From positions 1 through 64,000 of the forward strand of contig JAZRTY010000013.1 in NCBI GenBank assembly GCA_045652245.1: 64,000 nucleotides of DNA, given 5' to 3'. Made by a program: the position numbers and the translations under genes. The DNA is from SIG622 sp045652245. Its GTDB lineage: Bacteria; Bacillota; Clostridia; Oscillospirales; CAG-382. Of this stretch, positions 42,438-51,499 are shown piece by piece; within the stretch, counting starts at the first letter, position 1, and every line of letters begins with the position of its first letter. Below the pieces are notes generated by a model. That model ran no database searches and was not told where the DNA came from. It worked only from the letters and a program-made list of their open reading frames with translations.

Positions 42438-43982
42438 ATGGAAAACTATCTTCCCGTCTACGGAAAAACAATTTCAGAAAGACAAGAAAAGAATGTAAGT
42501 GTTGAATTTACACTTCCCGAATATCTGCCGAATATCAGTAAAATTGTAAAGGTGTCGGTTTTGCCGTCTGTGAAAATTTCTGAAAACACCGAAAACGGCG
42601 TAAAGGTTTCAGGAAAGGCTGTTTTTGCAGTAGTTTATCTTTCGGATTTTAATAATAACCTGAAAAGCACAGTGATTTCCGAGGATTTTTCGGCAGATTT
42701 TTCAAGGCATAATGAAGAGGGGAATAGCGCCGGTGATACAATTCTTGACTGCTCTGTATATGCTGCAGAGGAGAGGGCAATTGCAACTTCACCCCGTAAA
42801 ATCAATGCCTCCTGCAAGCTTATACTTCGGGCAGAGGAGAGTGCTGTGAAAAAGAATGAGGTTTTTGATGAAGAGGAAAATGAAAAAATCAAAAAGCTTG
42901 TGAAAAAGGTTACTGCCATGTCCAAAAAGGATTTTGGTGAAGCGCCCTTTCACATTGAGGAAAGGCTTTCACTTGAAGATGGTATGCCGGGTATCCGTGA
43001 AATTGTTTTTGCTGATTGTTCAATTGTAAAGGATTCCTGTGTAATGGAAAATGATGAAGCGAAAATTTCCGGAAATATAATTTTTAATTGTCTGTACCAC
43101 TCTGCAACTGAAGGGGAACAGGATATGCCGGAATACATATCGATGTCAAAGGAAATACCGTTTACTGTAAATGTACCTGCCTTGGGAACGATACCGGGGA
43201 TGAGTCTCGGTTCAAAGGTATGTATTACAGGGATTTCTGCTGATGCTATGCAGGATAGCTACGGAGATTCAAATATGATAGGTCTTTTCGTTGATGGGGT
43301 TGTACATATAAAGGGTTATACAAACGAAGAATTTTCAGTATGTGAGGATTTGTTCAGTACAGAATTTCCGGTTAGCTGCAAAGCAAGCAAGGTGGAGTAT
43401 GACAGCTTCAACGGCATAATAAGGGATACGATTAATGTTTCGGAAAACGTTCATACGGGACTTGGCAGCATTGTAAGAATTATATCTCAGGAAGCAAGAG
43501 TTATACCTGTGTCTGAGGAGGTTCTCGAGGATAGTATCCTTATAAATGCAAGGATTTATCTGAAGCTTGTCGGCACAGATGAACTTGGCGGTATCGAGTG
43601 TGCAAACACAAGCTTTATGATAAAGGCTCCTGTTTTGGGCAGAAAAATTGCAAATCCCGATAAATGCGAATTTGATACCGATACAAGTGTTCGTAAGTGC
43701 TCGTGTGAAATTGTGAATGGTGAAATAAAGTGCGACCTGGCACTTAATACTGAACTTGCTGTCAGTACGAGAAATTCTATAAATGCCGTTACTGCGATTG
43801 AAACAGATGACGAGAATAAATATGTAAAAAATAATTCGGAATACATTATTTACTATCCCACAAATGAAGATACAGTCTGGTCTGTTGCAAAGAAATACAA
43901 GGTGTCACCTGAAGCGCTATCTGAGCTTAACGAAATAAAATCCGGGATTCATGAAAAGAAAACTGTTGTAATTCCAAGATAA
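42438..43982 (+). CDS. sipL: SipL-like spore coat morphogenesis protein (DUF3794 + LysM)
   Basis: A 514-residue protein with repeated DUF3794 (SPOCS) domains: one near residues ~15-120, another ~165-275 and a third ~310-420, each with an ELP/PLP-type strand pattern. A C-terminal LysM domain (~465-514; YYPTNEDTVWSVAKKYKVSPEALSELN) follows. In Clostridioides SipL binds SpoIVA through its LysM domain and is needed for coat localisation. No signal peptide. It follows spoVM by 73 bp and has GGAGA before the ATG. Confidence 0.85.
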   Translation: MENYLPVYGKTISERQEKNVSVEFTLPEYLPNISKIVKVSVLPSVKISENTENGVKVSGKAVFAVVYLSDFNNNLKSTVISEDFSADFSRHNEEGNSAGDTILDCSVYAAEERAIATSPRKINASCKLILRAEESAVKKNEVFDEEENEKIKKLVKKVTAMSKKDFGEAPFHIEERLSLEDGMPGIREIVFADCSIVKDSCVMENDEAKISGNIIFNCLYHSATEGEQDMPEYISMSKEIPFTVNVPALGTIPGMSLGSKVCITGISADAMQDSYGDSNMIGLFVDGVVHIKGYTNEEFSVCEDLFSTEFPVSCKASKVEYDSFNGIIRDTINVSENVHTGLGSIVRIISQEARVIPVSEEVLEDSILINARIYLKLVGTDELGGIECANTSFMIKAPVLGRKIANPDKCEFDTDTSVRKCSCEIVNGEIKCDLALNTELAVSTRNSINAVTAIETDDENKYVKNNSEYIIYYPTNEDTVWSVAKKYKVSPEALSELNEIKSGIHEKKTVVIPR

Positions 43983-43991
43983 ATAAATATA

Positions 43992-44022
43992 AAAAATTCG
44001 GGGGAAACCCCGAATTTTTTGT
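43992..44022 (+). terminator. Terminator after sipL
   Basis: AAAAAATTCGGGG / CCCCGAATTTTTT with a GAAA tetraloop. Confidence 0.9.
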
Positions 44023-44032
44023 ACATAATAAA

Positions 44033-44059
44033 GCCTACTCATATTTTCTGAGCAGGCTG
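44033..44059 (-). terminator. Terminator after spoIID
   Basis: AGCCTACTC / GAGCAGGCT (one G-U or mismatch) lies 12 nt beyond the minus-strand spoIID stop; on that strand it is followed by TTATTATG, so it is moderate. Confidence 0.6.
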
Positions 44060-44070
44060 TTGTAATTTTA

Positions 44071-45210
44071 TTATACTATTCCAAACGAAATACCCGTATA
44101 GTAATATTTAAGAATATCATAAAAGCTGTTTCCGTTTTCAGCCATTGTCATAGCTCCGAGCTGGCTCATTCCGACACCGTGTCCGTAGCCTTTGGTAGTA
44201 AAGGTTATATTGTCCTGCGTGTAGCTTACCGAAAAATCGGTGCTTTTAAGACCTAATAGCTTTTGCATGGTACTGCCTGATATTTTGTTGTTTCCTATTT
44301 CTATAAAATCTACTCTTCCCGAACTGCTCCTTGTAAGACCGCTTACAAATTCGTGAAAGGAGAGAGAATCACATTCAGATATGTCGGAATAGCCGTTGTT
44401 TACTAAAATGCTTATGAATTTTTCCTTTGAAAAGCTCTTGCTGCCGAAAACCTGGGATTGTAAATCGGCATTTGTGGTTTCCTGCGTTTTTACAGAGGAA
44501 AGATATCCTACCTCACCACCCCAGACCTCCTTGCTTGAAGCTGTATATTCACCGCTTGAAGCGTGGAAAACGGCAATTATCGGCTCGGCATCATATAGCA
44601 TTATAATTCCCTTTGTTGCACTTGCTGCGTTTTCTGCTTTTTCATAAATTTCGGTCGAAGCTATACCGAATTTTCTGATAAATTCATTCTTTGACAGGTA
44701 GCTCTGACAGTGGGCAGGGTTCGTACAGATGTCTGCACCGTCGTGTCCGGCCTTGGTGTTGTTTAAAATTGCATTTACCGCAAGTGTTCTGCATGCAACT
44801 GCCTGAGCCTTTAACGCCTCGGCGTTTGCAGCAAGCGGCATCTCGGCAGCAACGCAGGCAGTAACGTATTCTTCAAGGGGGATGTTTACTGTTTTCTCTT
44901 CCTCGTGAAGATATAGATTGATTTGGGATATTTCAAGTATTTCCTTGTCAACGCAGGGCATATTTTCGGATAAAACCTCATTGCTGTCACTTTTTTCCTG
45001 AAAACCTGTAGCTTCTGTATATGTGCTTTGATTTGGAATTTCGCTGTTCAGGGTTTTGTAAAGAGTTCCCGTGTAATGCCTTAAAGAATAAGCCTCTGTT
45101 TTTTTGTTTCCGAATAAAAGAAATATAAGTATTAATAAAAAGCATGAAATGAAAATTAAAATTATTGCAATGATTTTTTTCAGCCTTTGTTTTTTTCTCC
45201 GATAACTCAT
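44071..45210 (-). CDS. spoIID: Stage II sporulation protein D (SpoIID/LytB)
   Basis: A membrane-anchored lytic transglycosylase that cuts glycan strands during forespore engulfment with SpoIIM and SpoIIP. The 379-residue protein has an N-terminal transmembrane helix (~14-33) after a very basic start, and the SpoIID domain (~105-379). Its signature is IPLEEYVTACVAAEMPLAANAEALKAQAVACRTLA with the catalytic Glu, then HDGADICTNPAHCQSY and the C-terminal KGYGHGVGMSQLGA. It points towards sipL. Confidence 0.93.
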   Translation of the reverse strand: MSYRRKKQRLKKIIAIILIFISCFLLILIFLLFGNKKTEAYSLRHYTGTLYKTLNSEIPNQSTYTEATGFQEKSDSNEVLSENMPCVDKEILEISQINLYLHEEEKTVNIPLEEYVTACVAAEMPLAANAEALKAQAVACRTLAVNAILNNTKAGHDGADICTNPAHCQSYLSKNEFIRKFGIASTEIYEKAENAASATKGIIMLYDAEPIIAVFHASSGEYTASSKEVWGGEVGYLSSVKTQETTNADLQSQVFGSKSFSKEKFISILVNNGYSDISECDSLSFHEFVSGLTRSSSGRVDFIEIGNNKISGSTMQKLLGLKSTDFSVSYTQDNITFTTKGYGHGVGMSQLGAMTMAENGNSFYDILKYYYTGISFGIV

Positions 45211-45397
45211 AATTCTGTTCCTTTCATATTTTTAGTCTTTCTAAATTATATTTTCAGTAGTAAATAAATATTCTGAATATGAGGCATCATAAAATAAAAT
45301 GTACAAAATAATCACATAATTTTCACAAAGGGAACATAGGTATTTCAAACTTGCAATATATAATGAAGTCACAAGTAATCAATACGGAGGTATTACT

Positions 45398-47038
45398 ATG
45401 GAATACAAAAATGGATTTGAAAACAATCCGAATAATGAAAATAATAATAATATGTCGGCAGAAGGCTGCAATGACTGCGGTACTGCTCAAAATGATGTTA
45501 AGGAAAGCTCTGATGCGCTCCGGGAAGAAGAGAATCAGAGTGTATTACCGGGTGATTCGGTACAGCAGACCCTGAAGTACACTCAGGAGAGCTATTTTGG
45601 AAAAACAGCCGGTAACATACAGCAGCCGGTTGATGATACTGTTCAAAATCAAAATACAGGTTTTAATAGCGGCTATAATGCGTATAACGTCAATAACAGC
45701 TATAACGGTAATAATAGTTATAACGGCAATCAGCAGGAAAAACGGAGTTACGGAATAAGATACGACAGAAACGAAAATGACGACAATAATTATTCCTGGA
45801 ATTACAGCAATACGCCCGTGAAATCACCTGAAAAGAAAAAGAATAAAAACGGTTTTACCGTGTTTGTGTCTGTTGCAATGGCGTTTGTAATTCTCGGAAC
45901 GGCGGCTGTTTCCTCTGTTATTACATCTAATATAATCGAAAAAGGTTCTGTTTTCGGAAATTATGAAATAGAGTCAGCTAAGGATAAAGAAGCTCCGATA
46001 GTCGGAAAGCAGGAGGATAAAAACGATACTCAGCCAATTGTAAGTGTTCCAAGCTTAAATGGAAACGGAGTGCTTACAAAGCAGCAGATAGCTGTAAAGT
46101 GCAAGCCTTCTTCTGTCGGTATCGAGGTTGTAAGTACAGTACGAAGCATATACGGATACTCCTACCAGACCTCAGGTGTCGGCTCCGGCTTTATCCTGAC
46201 AGAGGACGGATATGTGGCAACAAACAATCATGTAATTGAGGGCGCTACCACAATTACCGTTATGCTTGATGACGGAACACGTCACGAGGCAAAGCTTATC
46301 GGAGCTGACGCCATTACTGACCTTGCAGTAATAAAAATCGAAGCGACAGGTCTTGTTCCGATGCAAATAGGCGACTCGGATAAAATGATGGTGGGAGACA
46401 GCGTTGTTGCAATCGGAACTCCTGCAGGAATTGAATTTGCAGGAACTGTAACCGACGGAATAATATCTGCTATAAACCGTGGGGTAGAAATAACCAATGA
46501 GCGTGGTGCTGTTGTAAAAACTATGACACTTATGCAGACAAATGCTGCAATAAACCCCGGTAATTCCGGTGGTCCCCTTATAAATGACAGGGGAGAGGTT
46601 ATTGGCATCAATACATTGAAGCTTACTTCTACCTATGAAGGAATCGGATTCTCTATTCCGATAAACAGCGCAGTTAAAATCTTCAACCAGCTTATAGCCG
46701 ACGGAAAAGTGTCGGAGTATGACAGTGGCTTTGTAACCGGAAATGGTGCAATCGGTATTACTCAGTATGCTGAAATCAGCAAGGAGGAAGCAGAATACTA
46801 TAAAATTCCACAGGGAATTATAGTAATTCAGATAAAAAAAGGTTCGGCAGCCTCTGAGATGGGACTTCGCAGAGGGGATATTATCACAGGCTTCTGCGGT
46901 ACAGATGTGCATACTGTTGAAGAGCTTAATAAGCTGAAAGCAAATTATAAAGCAGGCGACGAGGTGACTCTCCATATTTACCGTGACGGAGAGGGTGAAA
47001 ACGATATTACCTTTAAGCTTGACCTTATGGAATCGTAA
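45398..47038 (+). CDS. htrA: HtrA/DegP-type membrane-anchored serine protease
   Basis: A 546-residue stress protease. The N-terminal cytoplasmic tail (~1-145) is rich in Asn, Gly and Tyr, with small repeats (NNSYNGNNSYNGN). One transmembrane helix follows (~152-175), then an extracellular trypsin-like domain with the triad His278 (NNHVIEG), Asp308 (TDLAVIKI) and Ser390 (NPGNSGGPL), and a PDZ domain (~440-540; KKGSAASEMGLRRGDIITGF). GGAGG precedes the ATG. It is followed by a terminator and then the microcompartment locus. Confidence 0.93.
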   Translation: MEYKNGFENNPNNENNNNMSAEGCNDCGTAQNDVKESSDALREEENQSVLPGDSVQQTLKYTQESYFGKTAGNIQQPVDDTVQNQNTGFNSGYNAYNVNNSYNGNNSYNGNQQEKRSYGIRYDRNENDDNNYSWNYSNTPVKSPEKKKNKNGFTVFVSVAMAFVILGTAAVSSVITSNIIEKGSVFGNYEIESAKDKEAPIVGKQEDKNDTQPIVSVPSLNGNGVLTKQQIAVKCKPSSVGIEVVSTVRSIYGYSYQTSGVGSGFILTEDGYVATNNHVIEGATTITVMLDDGTRHEAKLIGADAITDLAVIKIEATGLVPMQIGDSDKMMVGDSVVAIGTPAGIEFAGTVTDGIISAINRGVEITNERGAVVKTMTLMQTNAAINPGNSGGPLINDRGEVIGINTLKLTSTYEGIGFSIPINSAVKIFNQLIADGKVSEYDSGFVTGNGAIGITQYAEISKEEAEYYKIPQGIIVIQIKKGSAASEMGLRRGDIITGFCGTDVHTVEELNKLKANYKAGDEVTLHIYRDGEGENDITFKLDLMES

Positions 47039-47049
47039 TTGAACCGAAA

Positions 47050-47083
47050 AAAATGAGTCTGAAGCTTTTTCAGGCTCATTTTT
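47050..47083 (+). terminator. Terminator after htrA
   Basis: AAAATGAGTCTGAA / TTCAGGCTCATTTT (one G-U) with a short loop and T5. Confidence 0.85.
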
Positions 47084-47155
47084 GTTGTTTTCTGTGTTTT
47101 GTTTGGCAAAACAACACAAAACAACACCAAAAACAATAAAAAATCAAATAAAAAC
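47083..47155 (+). promoter_or_regulatory. AC-rich cis tract upstream of the glycyl radical enzyme promoter
   Basis: Positions 47107-47155 match 51500-51547 at 44 of 49 aligned positions with a single gap. The tract is made of CAAAACAAC-type direct repeats. Its left end (47083-47101, TGTTGTTTT...TTTTG) is an imperfect inverted copy of the CAAAACAACACAAAACAACA at 47107. Repeats of this sort suit a DeoR-family repressor, and a deoR gene lies in the locus. Confidence 0.65.
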
Positions 47156-47177
47156 AAAAAATATTTGTTGGTTTCTA

Positions 47178-47206
47178 TTGACAAACGGATATAAATATAG
47201 TATAAT
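47178..47206 (+). promoter_or_regulatory. Consensus promoter of the microcompartment locus
   Basis: TTGACA, 17 bp, TATAAT: perfect consensus, 83 nt before the glycyl radical enzyme gene. Confidence 0.85.
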
Positions 47207-47288
47207 ATGAGATGAGTAAAAGTATAGGTATGCTTTTATGAAATTTGGTATGAATTATTACTATAAATAATGCAAAGGATGTGTTTTT

Positions 47289-49805
47289 ATGGCAAGATAT
47301 AACAGCGAAAAATGCAAAAAAAGTCCCAGAATTGACAGATTAAAGGAGAGGCTGTTTGCAGCAAAACCGGAAATTGAAGCAGACAGAGCAGTGCTTCTTA
47401 CCGAAAGCTATATGCAGACAGAGAATGAGCCGATTGTCACAAGACGTGCAAAGGCGTTCAAAAACATTCTTGAAAATATCCCGATAGTAATTCGCGAGGA
47501 TGAACTCGTTGTCGGTTCTGCTACTACAAAATCGAAGGGCTGTCAGGTTTTCCCGGAATTCTCTTATGCTTGGTTAGAATCCGAATTTGATACACTTGGA
47601 ACCCGTAGTGCTGACCCGTACTATATTTCTGAAGAAACAAAAAAGACTCTCAGTACAGTATATAAATATTGGAAGGGAAAAACATCAAGTGAGCTTGCGG
47701 AGTCTCTTATGGTGCCGGAAGCAAGGCTTGCTATTGAGCATAATGTATTTACTGTCGGAAACTACTTCTATAACGGTGTAGGTCACGTAACAGCAAATTA
47801 CGGTAAGGTGCTTGAAATCGGTTATCTCGGAATAATCGAGGAAGCAAAGGCCGAAAAGGCAAGGATGAATATTGGTGACGCAGATTATGTAACAAAGGGT
47901 ACTACCCTTGATGCGATTATAATGAGCTGTGAAGCTGCAATTACATATGCGCAAAGATATAGCGAGCTTGCAAAGAAAATGGCAATGACTGAGATGAATG
48001 CCCAGAGAAAAGCAGAGCTTCTGCAGATTGCCGAGAACTGTGCAAGAGTTCCTGCTCACGGAGCTACAAGCTTCTATGAGGCTTGCCAGAGCTTCTGGTT
48101 TGTACAGCTTCTTATTCAGACAGAATCAAGCGGACATTCTGTATCTCCCGGAAGATTTGATATGTATATGTATCCTTATTATAAGAAGGATATTGACGCA
48201 GGCAAGATTACAAGAGACTTTGCTCAGGAGCTTATAGACTGTATCTGGATAAAGTTCAATGACTTTACAAAGTGCCGTGACGCAGCTTCTGCCGAAGGCT
48301 TTGCAGGCTACTCGCTTTTCCAGAACCTTATTGCAGGTGGTCAGGATAAGAATGGCGAGGATGCAACCAATGACCTTTCCTTTATGTGTATTGATGCTAC
48401 AATGCACGTGTTACTACCCGGACCGTCCTTCTCTGTAAGAATCTGGAATAAGACTCCTCACGAATTTTTAATTCGTGCAGCAGAGCTTACAAGAACCGGT
48501 GTAGGTCTTCCTGCTTACTATAATGACGAAGTAATCATTCCGTCGCTTATGTCAAGAGGAGTTGCTCTTGAGGATGCGAGAAACTACAATATCATTGGTT
48601 GTGTTGAACCTCAGGTATCAGGTAAAACATGGGGCTGGCACGATGCTGCGTTCTTTAATATGCTGAAGCCTATGGAAATGGTATTCAACAGCGGCAAGCT
48701 CGACGGTGTGCAGGTAGGACCTGTAACTCCCGATATTGCTGACATACATAGCTATGATGAATTCTTTGATGCTTACAAGACACAGATAGAATACTGTATC
48801 TCGCTTCTTGTAAATGCAGATAACGCGATTGATATAGCACACGCTGAAAGATGTCCTCTTCCGTACCTTGCATCTATGATTGAAGACTGTATAGGTACAG
48901 GTAAGACTCCCGAGCAGGGTGGAGCTGTTTATAACTTCTCAGGTCCTCAGGGATTTGGTATTGCAAACGTTGCCGATGCCCTTTATGCAATTAAAAAGCT
49001 GTGCTTTGAAAGTAAGAAGCTTACTCTTGCTGAGCTTCGTGATGCGATGAATGCAGACTTCGGAAAGGGAACAGACAGTGCCGCAACACTTGCTGAAAAA
49101 ATAGCACTTGAGCTTTCGAAGACAGGTGTTAAGGTAACTGAAAACCTTATTTCGGATATCTATAAGGAGCTTAAATCAAAGGACGGCGGAAGCGATACAA
49201 GATACGCTGAAATCCGCGAGATGATTCTTGAGCAGGCAAAGTTCGGTAACGATATTGACGATGTTGATAATATAGCAAGAGAAGCAGCGTACACATATAC
49301 AAAGCCTCTTCTTAAGTATAAAAATCCAAGAGGTGGTATGTTCCACGCAGGACTTTATCCGGTATCAGCAAATGTACCGCTCGGAGCACAGACTCCTGCA
49401 TCTCCTGACGGAAGATACGCATTCACACCTATTGCCGATGGTGTTTCGCCTACTGCAGGTAGAGATGTAAACGGACCTACTGCGAGTGCGAACTCTGTTT
49501 CAAAGCTTGACCACGGAATAGCATCTAACGGAACACTCTTCAATATGAAGTTCCATCCGTCAGCTTTGGCAGGTGATTCAGGGCTTGAAAGCTTTGCAGC
49601 TCTTGTACGTACATATTTTGATATGAAGGGTAGCCATATGCAGTTTAACGTAGTAAGCCGTGAAACTTTGCGTGATGCCCAGAAGAATCCTGATAAATAC
49701 AGAAGCCTTGTTGTTCGAGTTGCCGGTTACAGCGCACTCTTTACAACACTTTCAAAATCACTTCAGGACGACATTATAAACAGAACAGAGCAAGCATCGT
49801 TTTAA
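47289..49805 (+). CDS. Glycyl radical diol dehydratase, microcompartment type
   Basis: An 838-residue glycyl radical enzyme of the dehydratase/lyase branch. The radical-site Gly813 lies in RVAGYSA near the C-terminus, and the active-site loop has IIGCVEPQVSGKT with thiyl Cys438 and base Glu440, then GWHD with Asp452. The GVGHV segment (~residue 159) and DAPS-like DGRYA loop near 715 are also typical. Neighbours (aldolase, alcohol dehydrogenases, BMC shell) favour 1,2-propanediol dehydratase giving propanal; glycerol dehydratase or choline lyase are less likely. The N-terminal extension before the core is only ~12 residues, so it lacks the long targeting extension seen on some microcompartment relatives. 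Confidence 0.88.
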   Translation: MARYNSEKCKKSPRIDRLKERLFAAKPEIEADRAVLLTESYMQTENEPIVTRRAKAFKNILENIPIVIREDELVVGSATTKSKGCQVFPEFSYAWLESEFDTLGTRSADPYYISEETKKTLSTVYKYWKGKTSSELAESLMVPEARLAIEHNVFTVGNYFYNGVGHVTANYGKVLEIGYLGIIEEAKAEKARMNIGDADYVTKGTTLDAIIMSCEAAITYAQRYSELAKKMAMTEMNAQRKAELLQIAENCARVPAHGATSFYEACQSFWFVQLLIQTESSGHSVSPGRFDMYMYPYYKKDIDAGKITRDFAQELIDCIWIKFNDFTKCRDAASAEGFAGYSLFQNLIAGGQDKNGEDATNDLSFMCIDATMHVLLPGPSFSVRIWNKTPHEFLIRAAELTRTGVGLPAYYNDEVIIPSLMSRGVALEDARNYNIIGCVEPQVSGKTWGWHDAAFFNMLKPMEMVFNSGKLDGVQVGPVTPDIADIHSYDEFFDAYKTQIEYCISLLVNADNAIDIAHAERCPLPYLASMIEDCIGTGKTPEQGGAVYNFSGPQGFGIANVADALYAIKKLCFESKKLTLAELRDAMNADFGKGTDSAATLAEKIALELSKTGVKVTENLISDIYKELKSKDGGSDTRYAEIREMILEQAKFGNDIDDVDNIAREAAYTYTKPLLKYKNPRGGMFHAGLYPVSANVPLGAQTPASPDGRYAFTPIADGVSPTAGRDVNGPTASANSVSKLDHGIASNGTLFNMKFHPSALAGDSGLESFAALVRTYFDMKGSHMQFNVVSRETLRDAQKNPDKYRSLVVRVAGYSALFTTLSKSLQDDIINRTEQASF

Positions 49806-49837
49806 TCCTTAAAACTTGCAAAAACGGGAGAAATTAA

Positions 49838-50629
49838 ATGGTATTAGATAATAATTCTGTTGTCGGAAGAATATTCGACATACAGAAGTTCTCAACCCAC
49901 GACGGTCCCGGTATTCGTACAATCGTATTTCTCAAGGGCTGTATTCTGCGTTGCCGTTGGTGCTGTAACCCGGAATCTCAGAGTCACAGAATCGAGAGAA
50001 TGTTTTTGGGCGGAAAGCTCAAGATTGTCGGACGTGATACGACTGTCGGCGAGGTTATGAAGGAAATCGAAAAGGATTTGCCGTATTATCACAGAAGTGG
50101 TGGCGGACTTACCTTGTCGGGTGGCGAGGCGCTGTGTCAGGACGAGTTTGTTCATGCACTGCTGCTGGAAGCAAAGAAACATGGCATAAATACTGCAGTT
50201 GAAACTACTGCGTGTCTGCCCTGGTATATGATAGAGAAGAACATAGAGTTGCTTGATACTATCTTGATGGATATTAAGCATACAAATTCTGAAAAACACG
50301 AGAAATTCTGTGGACTCAGAAACGAGCTTATTCTTGACAATGCGAAAAAAATCGCTGCTATGGGAAAAAATTTCATTATAAGAGTTCCGGTAATTCCCAC
50401 ATTCAACGATACAGTTGAGGAAATTCGTGATATTGCAAGATTTGCAAAATCACTTCCCGGAGTTGAGGAAATTCATCTTCTTCCTTATCACAGACTTGGA
50501 TATGACAAATATGTTGGTCTTTCGAGAAAATACCTTATGGGTGACCTTAAAACTCCGGACAGCGCAAAAATGAAGGAGCTTTCTGCAGCGGCAGAGGGTG
50601 AGGGTCTTAAGGTAATAATCGGAGGATAA
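49838..50629 (+). CDS. Glycyl radical enzyme activating protein (radical SAM)
   Basis: Generates the glycyl radical on the preceding enzyme using S-adenosylmethionine and a [4Fe-4S] cluster. The CX3CX2C motif is GCILRCRWCCNPESQ (residues ~30-44), the GGE motif is LTLSGGEALCQ, and DIKH and HLLPYH follow. At 263 residues it has no ferredoxin-like insert after the SAM motif, unlike the usual ~300-residue activases of diol dehydratases; it is as compact as pyruvate formate-lyase activase. It lies 32 nt after the enzyme gene. Confidence 0.93.
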   Translation: MVLDNNSVVGRIFDIQKFSTHDGPGIRTIVFLKGCILRCRWCCNPESQSHRIERMFLGGKLKIVGRDTTVGEVMKEIEKDLPYYHRSGGGLTLSGGEALCQDEFVHALLLEAKKHGINTAVETTACLPWYMIEKNIELLDTILMDIKHTNSEKHEKFCGLRNELILDNAKKIAAMGKNFIIRVPVIPTFNDTVEEIRDIARFAKSLPGVEEIHLLPYHRLGYDKYVGLSRKYLMGDLKTPDSAKMKELSAAAEGEGLKVIIGG

Positions 50630-50647
50630 AATTTCAGAGGTGAAATA

Positions 50648-51013
50648 ATGGAAATATTTGAACATAAGCAAAGAATTATTCAGGAATCGGTTCCCGGTAA
50701 GCAGATTACCCTTGCACATATTATCGCAAATCCTGATAATACTCTGTATCGCAAGCTTGGTCTTGACCCGACGGTCGATTATTCAAGCAAAAGTGCAATT
50801 GGTATTGTCACAATGTGTCCGAGCGAATACGCAATTATTGCAGCAGACATTTCATTGAAGTCTGCAGGCGCGCAGGTAGGTTTTGTAGACAGATTTTCGG
50901 GAACACTCATAGTTGTGGGAAGCGTTTCGGAAGTAGACTCGGCACTTATAGCAGTGTGTGACTATGCTAAAGAAAAGCTTGGTTTCAATGTTTGTGAAAT
51001 AACTAAAACCTAA
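50648..51013 (+). CDS. eutS: Permuted BMC-H shell protein, EutS/PduU type
   Basis: A 121-residue circularly permuted BMC-domain protein forming hexamers with a small beta-barrel cap. The permuted N-terminal strand RIIQESVPGKQITLAHIIANP is diagnostic, and the remainder has the BMC core AIGIVTMCPSEYAIIAADISLKSAG. It sits 18 nt after the activase gene and before eutP, the same order as in ethanolamine and other microcompartment loci. Confidence 0.93.
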   Translation: MEIFEHKQRIIQESVPGKQITLAHIIANPDNTLYRKLGLDPTVDYSSKSAIGIVTMCPSEYAIIAADISLKSAGAQVGFVDRFSGTLIVVGSVSEVDSALIAVCDYAKEKLGFNVCEITKT

Positions 51014-51018
51014 ACATT

Positions 51019-51444
51019 ATGAAAAAGATAATTTTTATGGGCAAAAGCGGAGCAGGTAAGACGAGTATAATCGAGGCTCTGCGAGGACAGAAAATTACAT
51101 ACCACAAAACGCAATACATATATTATGATGAGGATTTCATAGATACTCCCGGAGAGTATACCCAGGGACGTGAGCTTGGTGCTGCGCTTGCGGTGTATTC
51201 CTACGAGGCAGATGTTGTGGGACTTGTTATATGTGCAGAGGATGATTATTGCATTTTCCCTCCTGCATGTGCTCCGGTTGCCAACAGACCTGTTGTCGGA
51301 ATTGTAACTCAATGCGACGGAAAAACTCAAGATCAGCTCGATATTTCAAAACACAGACTTCTGCTTTGTGGCTGCGAAAGAGTGTTTTTTACAAGTGCAA
51401 AAACAGGACTCGGAGTACAAGAGTTGCTTGATTATTTAAAATAA
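51019..51444 (+). CDS. eutP: EutP/PduV-like small GTPase
   Basis: A 141-residue P-loop protein with GKSGAGKTSI (Walker A), the DTPGEY switch motif, and a TQCD element for base recognition. EutP/PduV proteins accompany microcompartments; acetate kinase activity has been reported for one EutP, which matters because no acetate kinase is present here. It starts 5 nt after eutS and is the last gene before the second promoter. Confidence 0.9.
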   Translation: MKKIIFMGKSGAGKTSIIEALRGQKITYHKTQYIYYDEDFIDTPGEYTQGRELGAALAVYSYEADVVGLVICAEDDYCIFPPACAPVANRPVVGIVTQCDGKTQDQLDISKHRLLLCGCERVFFTSAKTGLGVQELLDYLK

Positions 51445-51499
51445 AGTTGTTCTTATTGTATTTTGTTCATTTTTAGTTAATAAATGTGGATTTTAAGAA

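Noticed and set aside
45211..45397. Sigma-E promoter for spoIID
   Set aside because: A TCATATT element can be seen on the minus strand, but no CATACA-type -10 box lies at the right distance.
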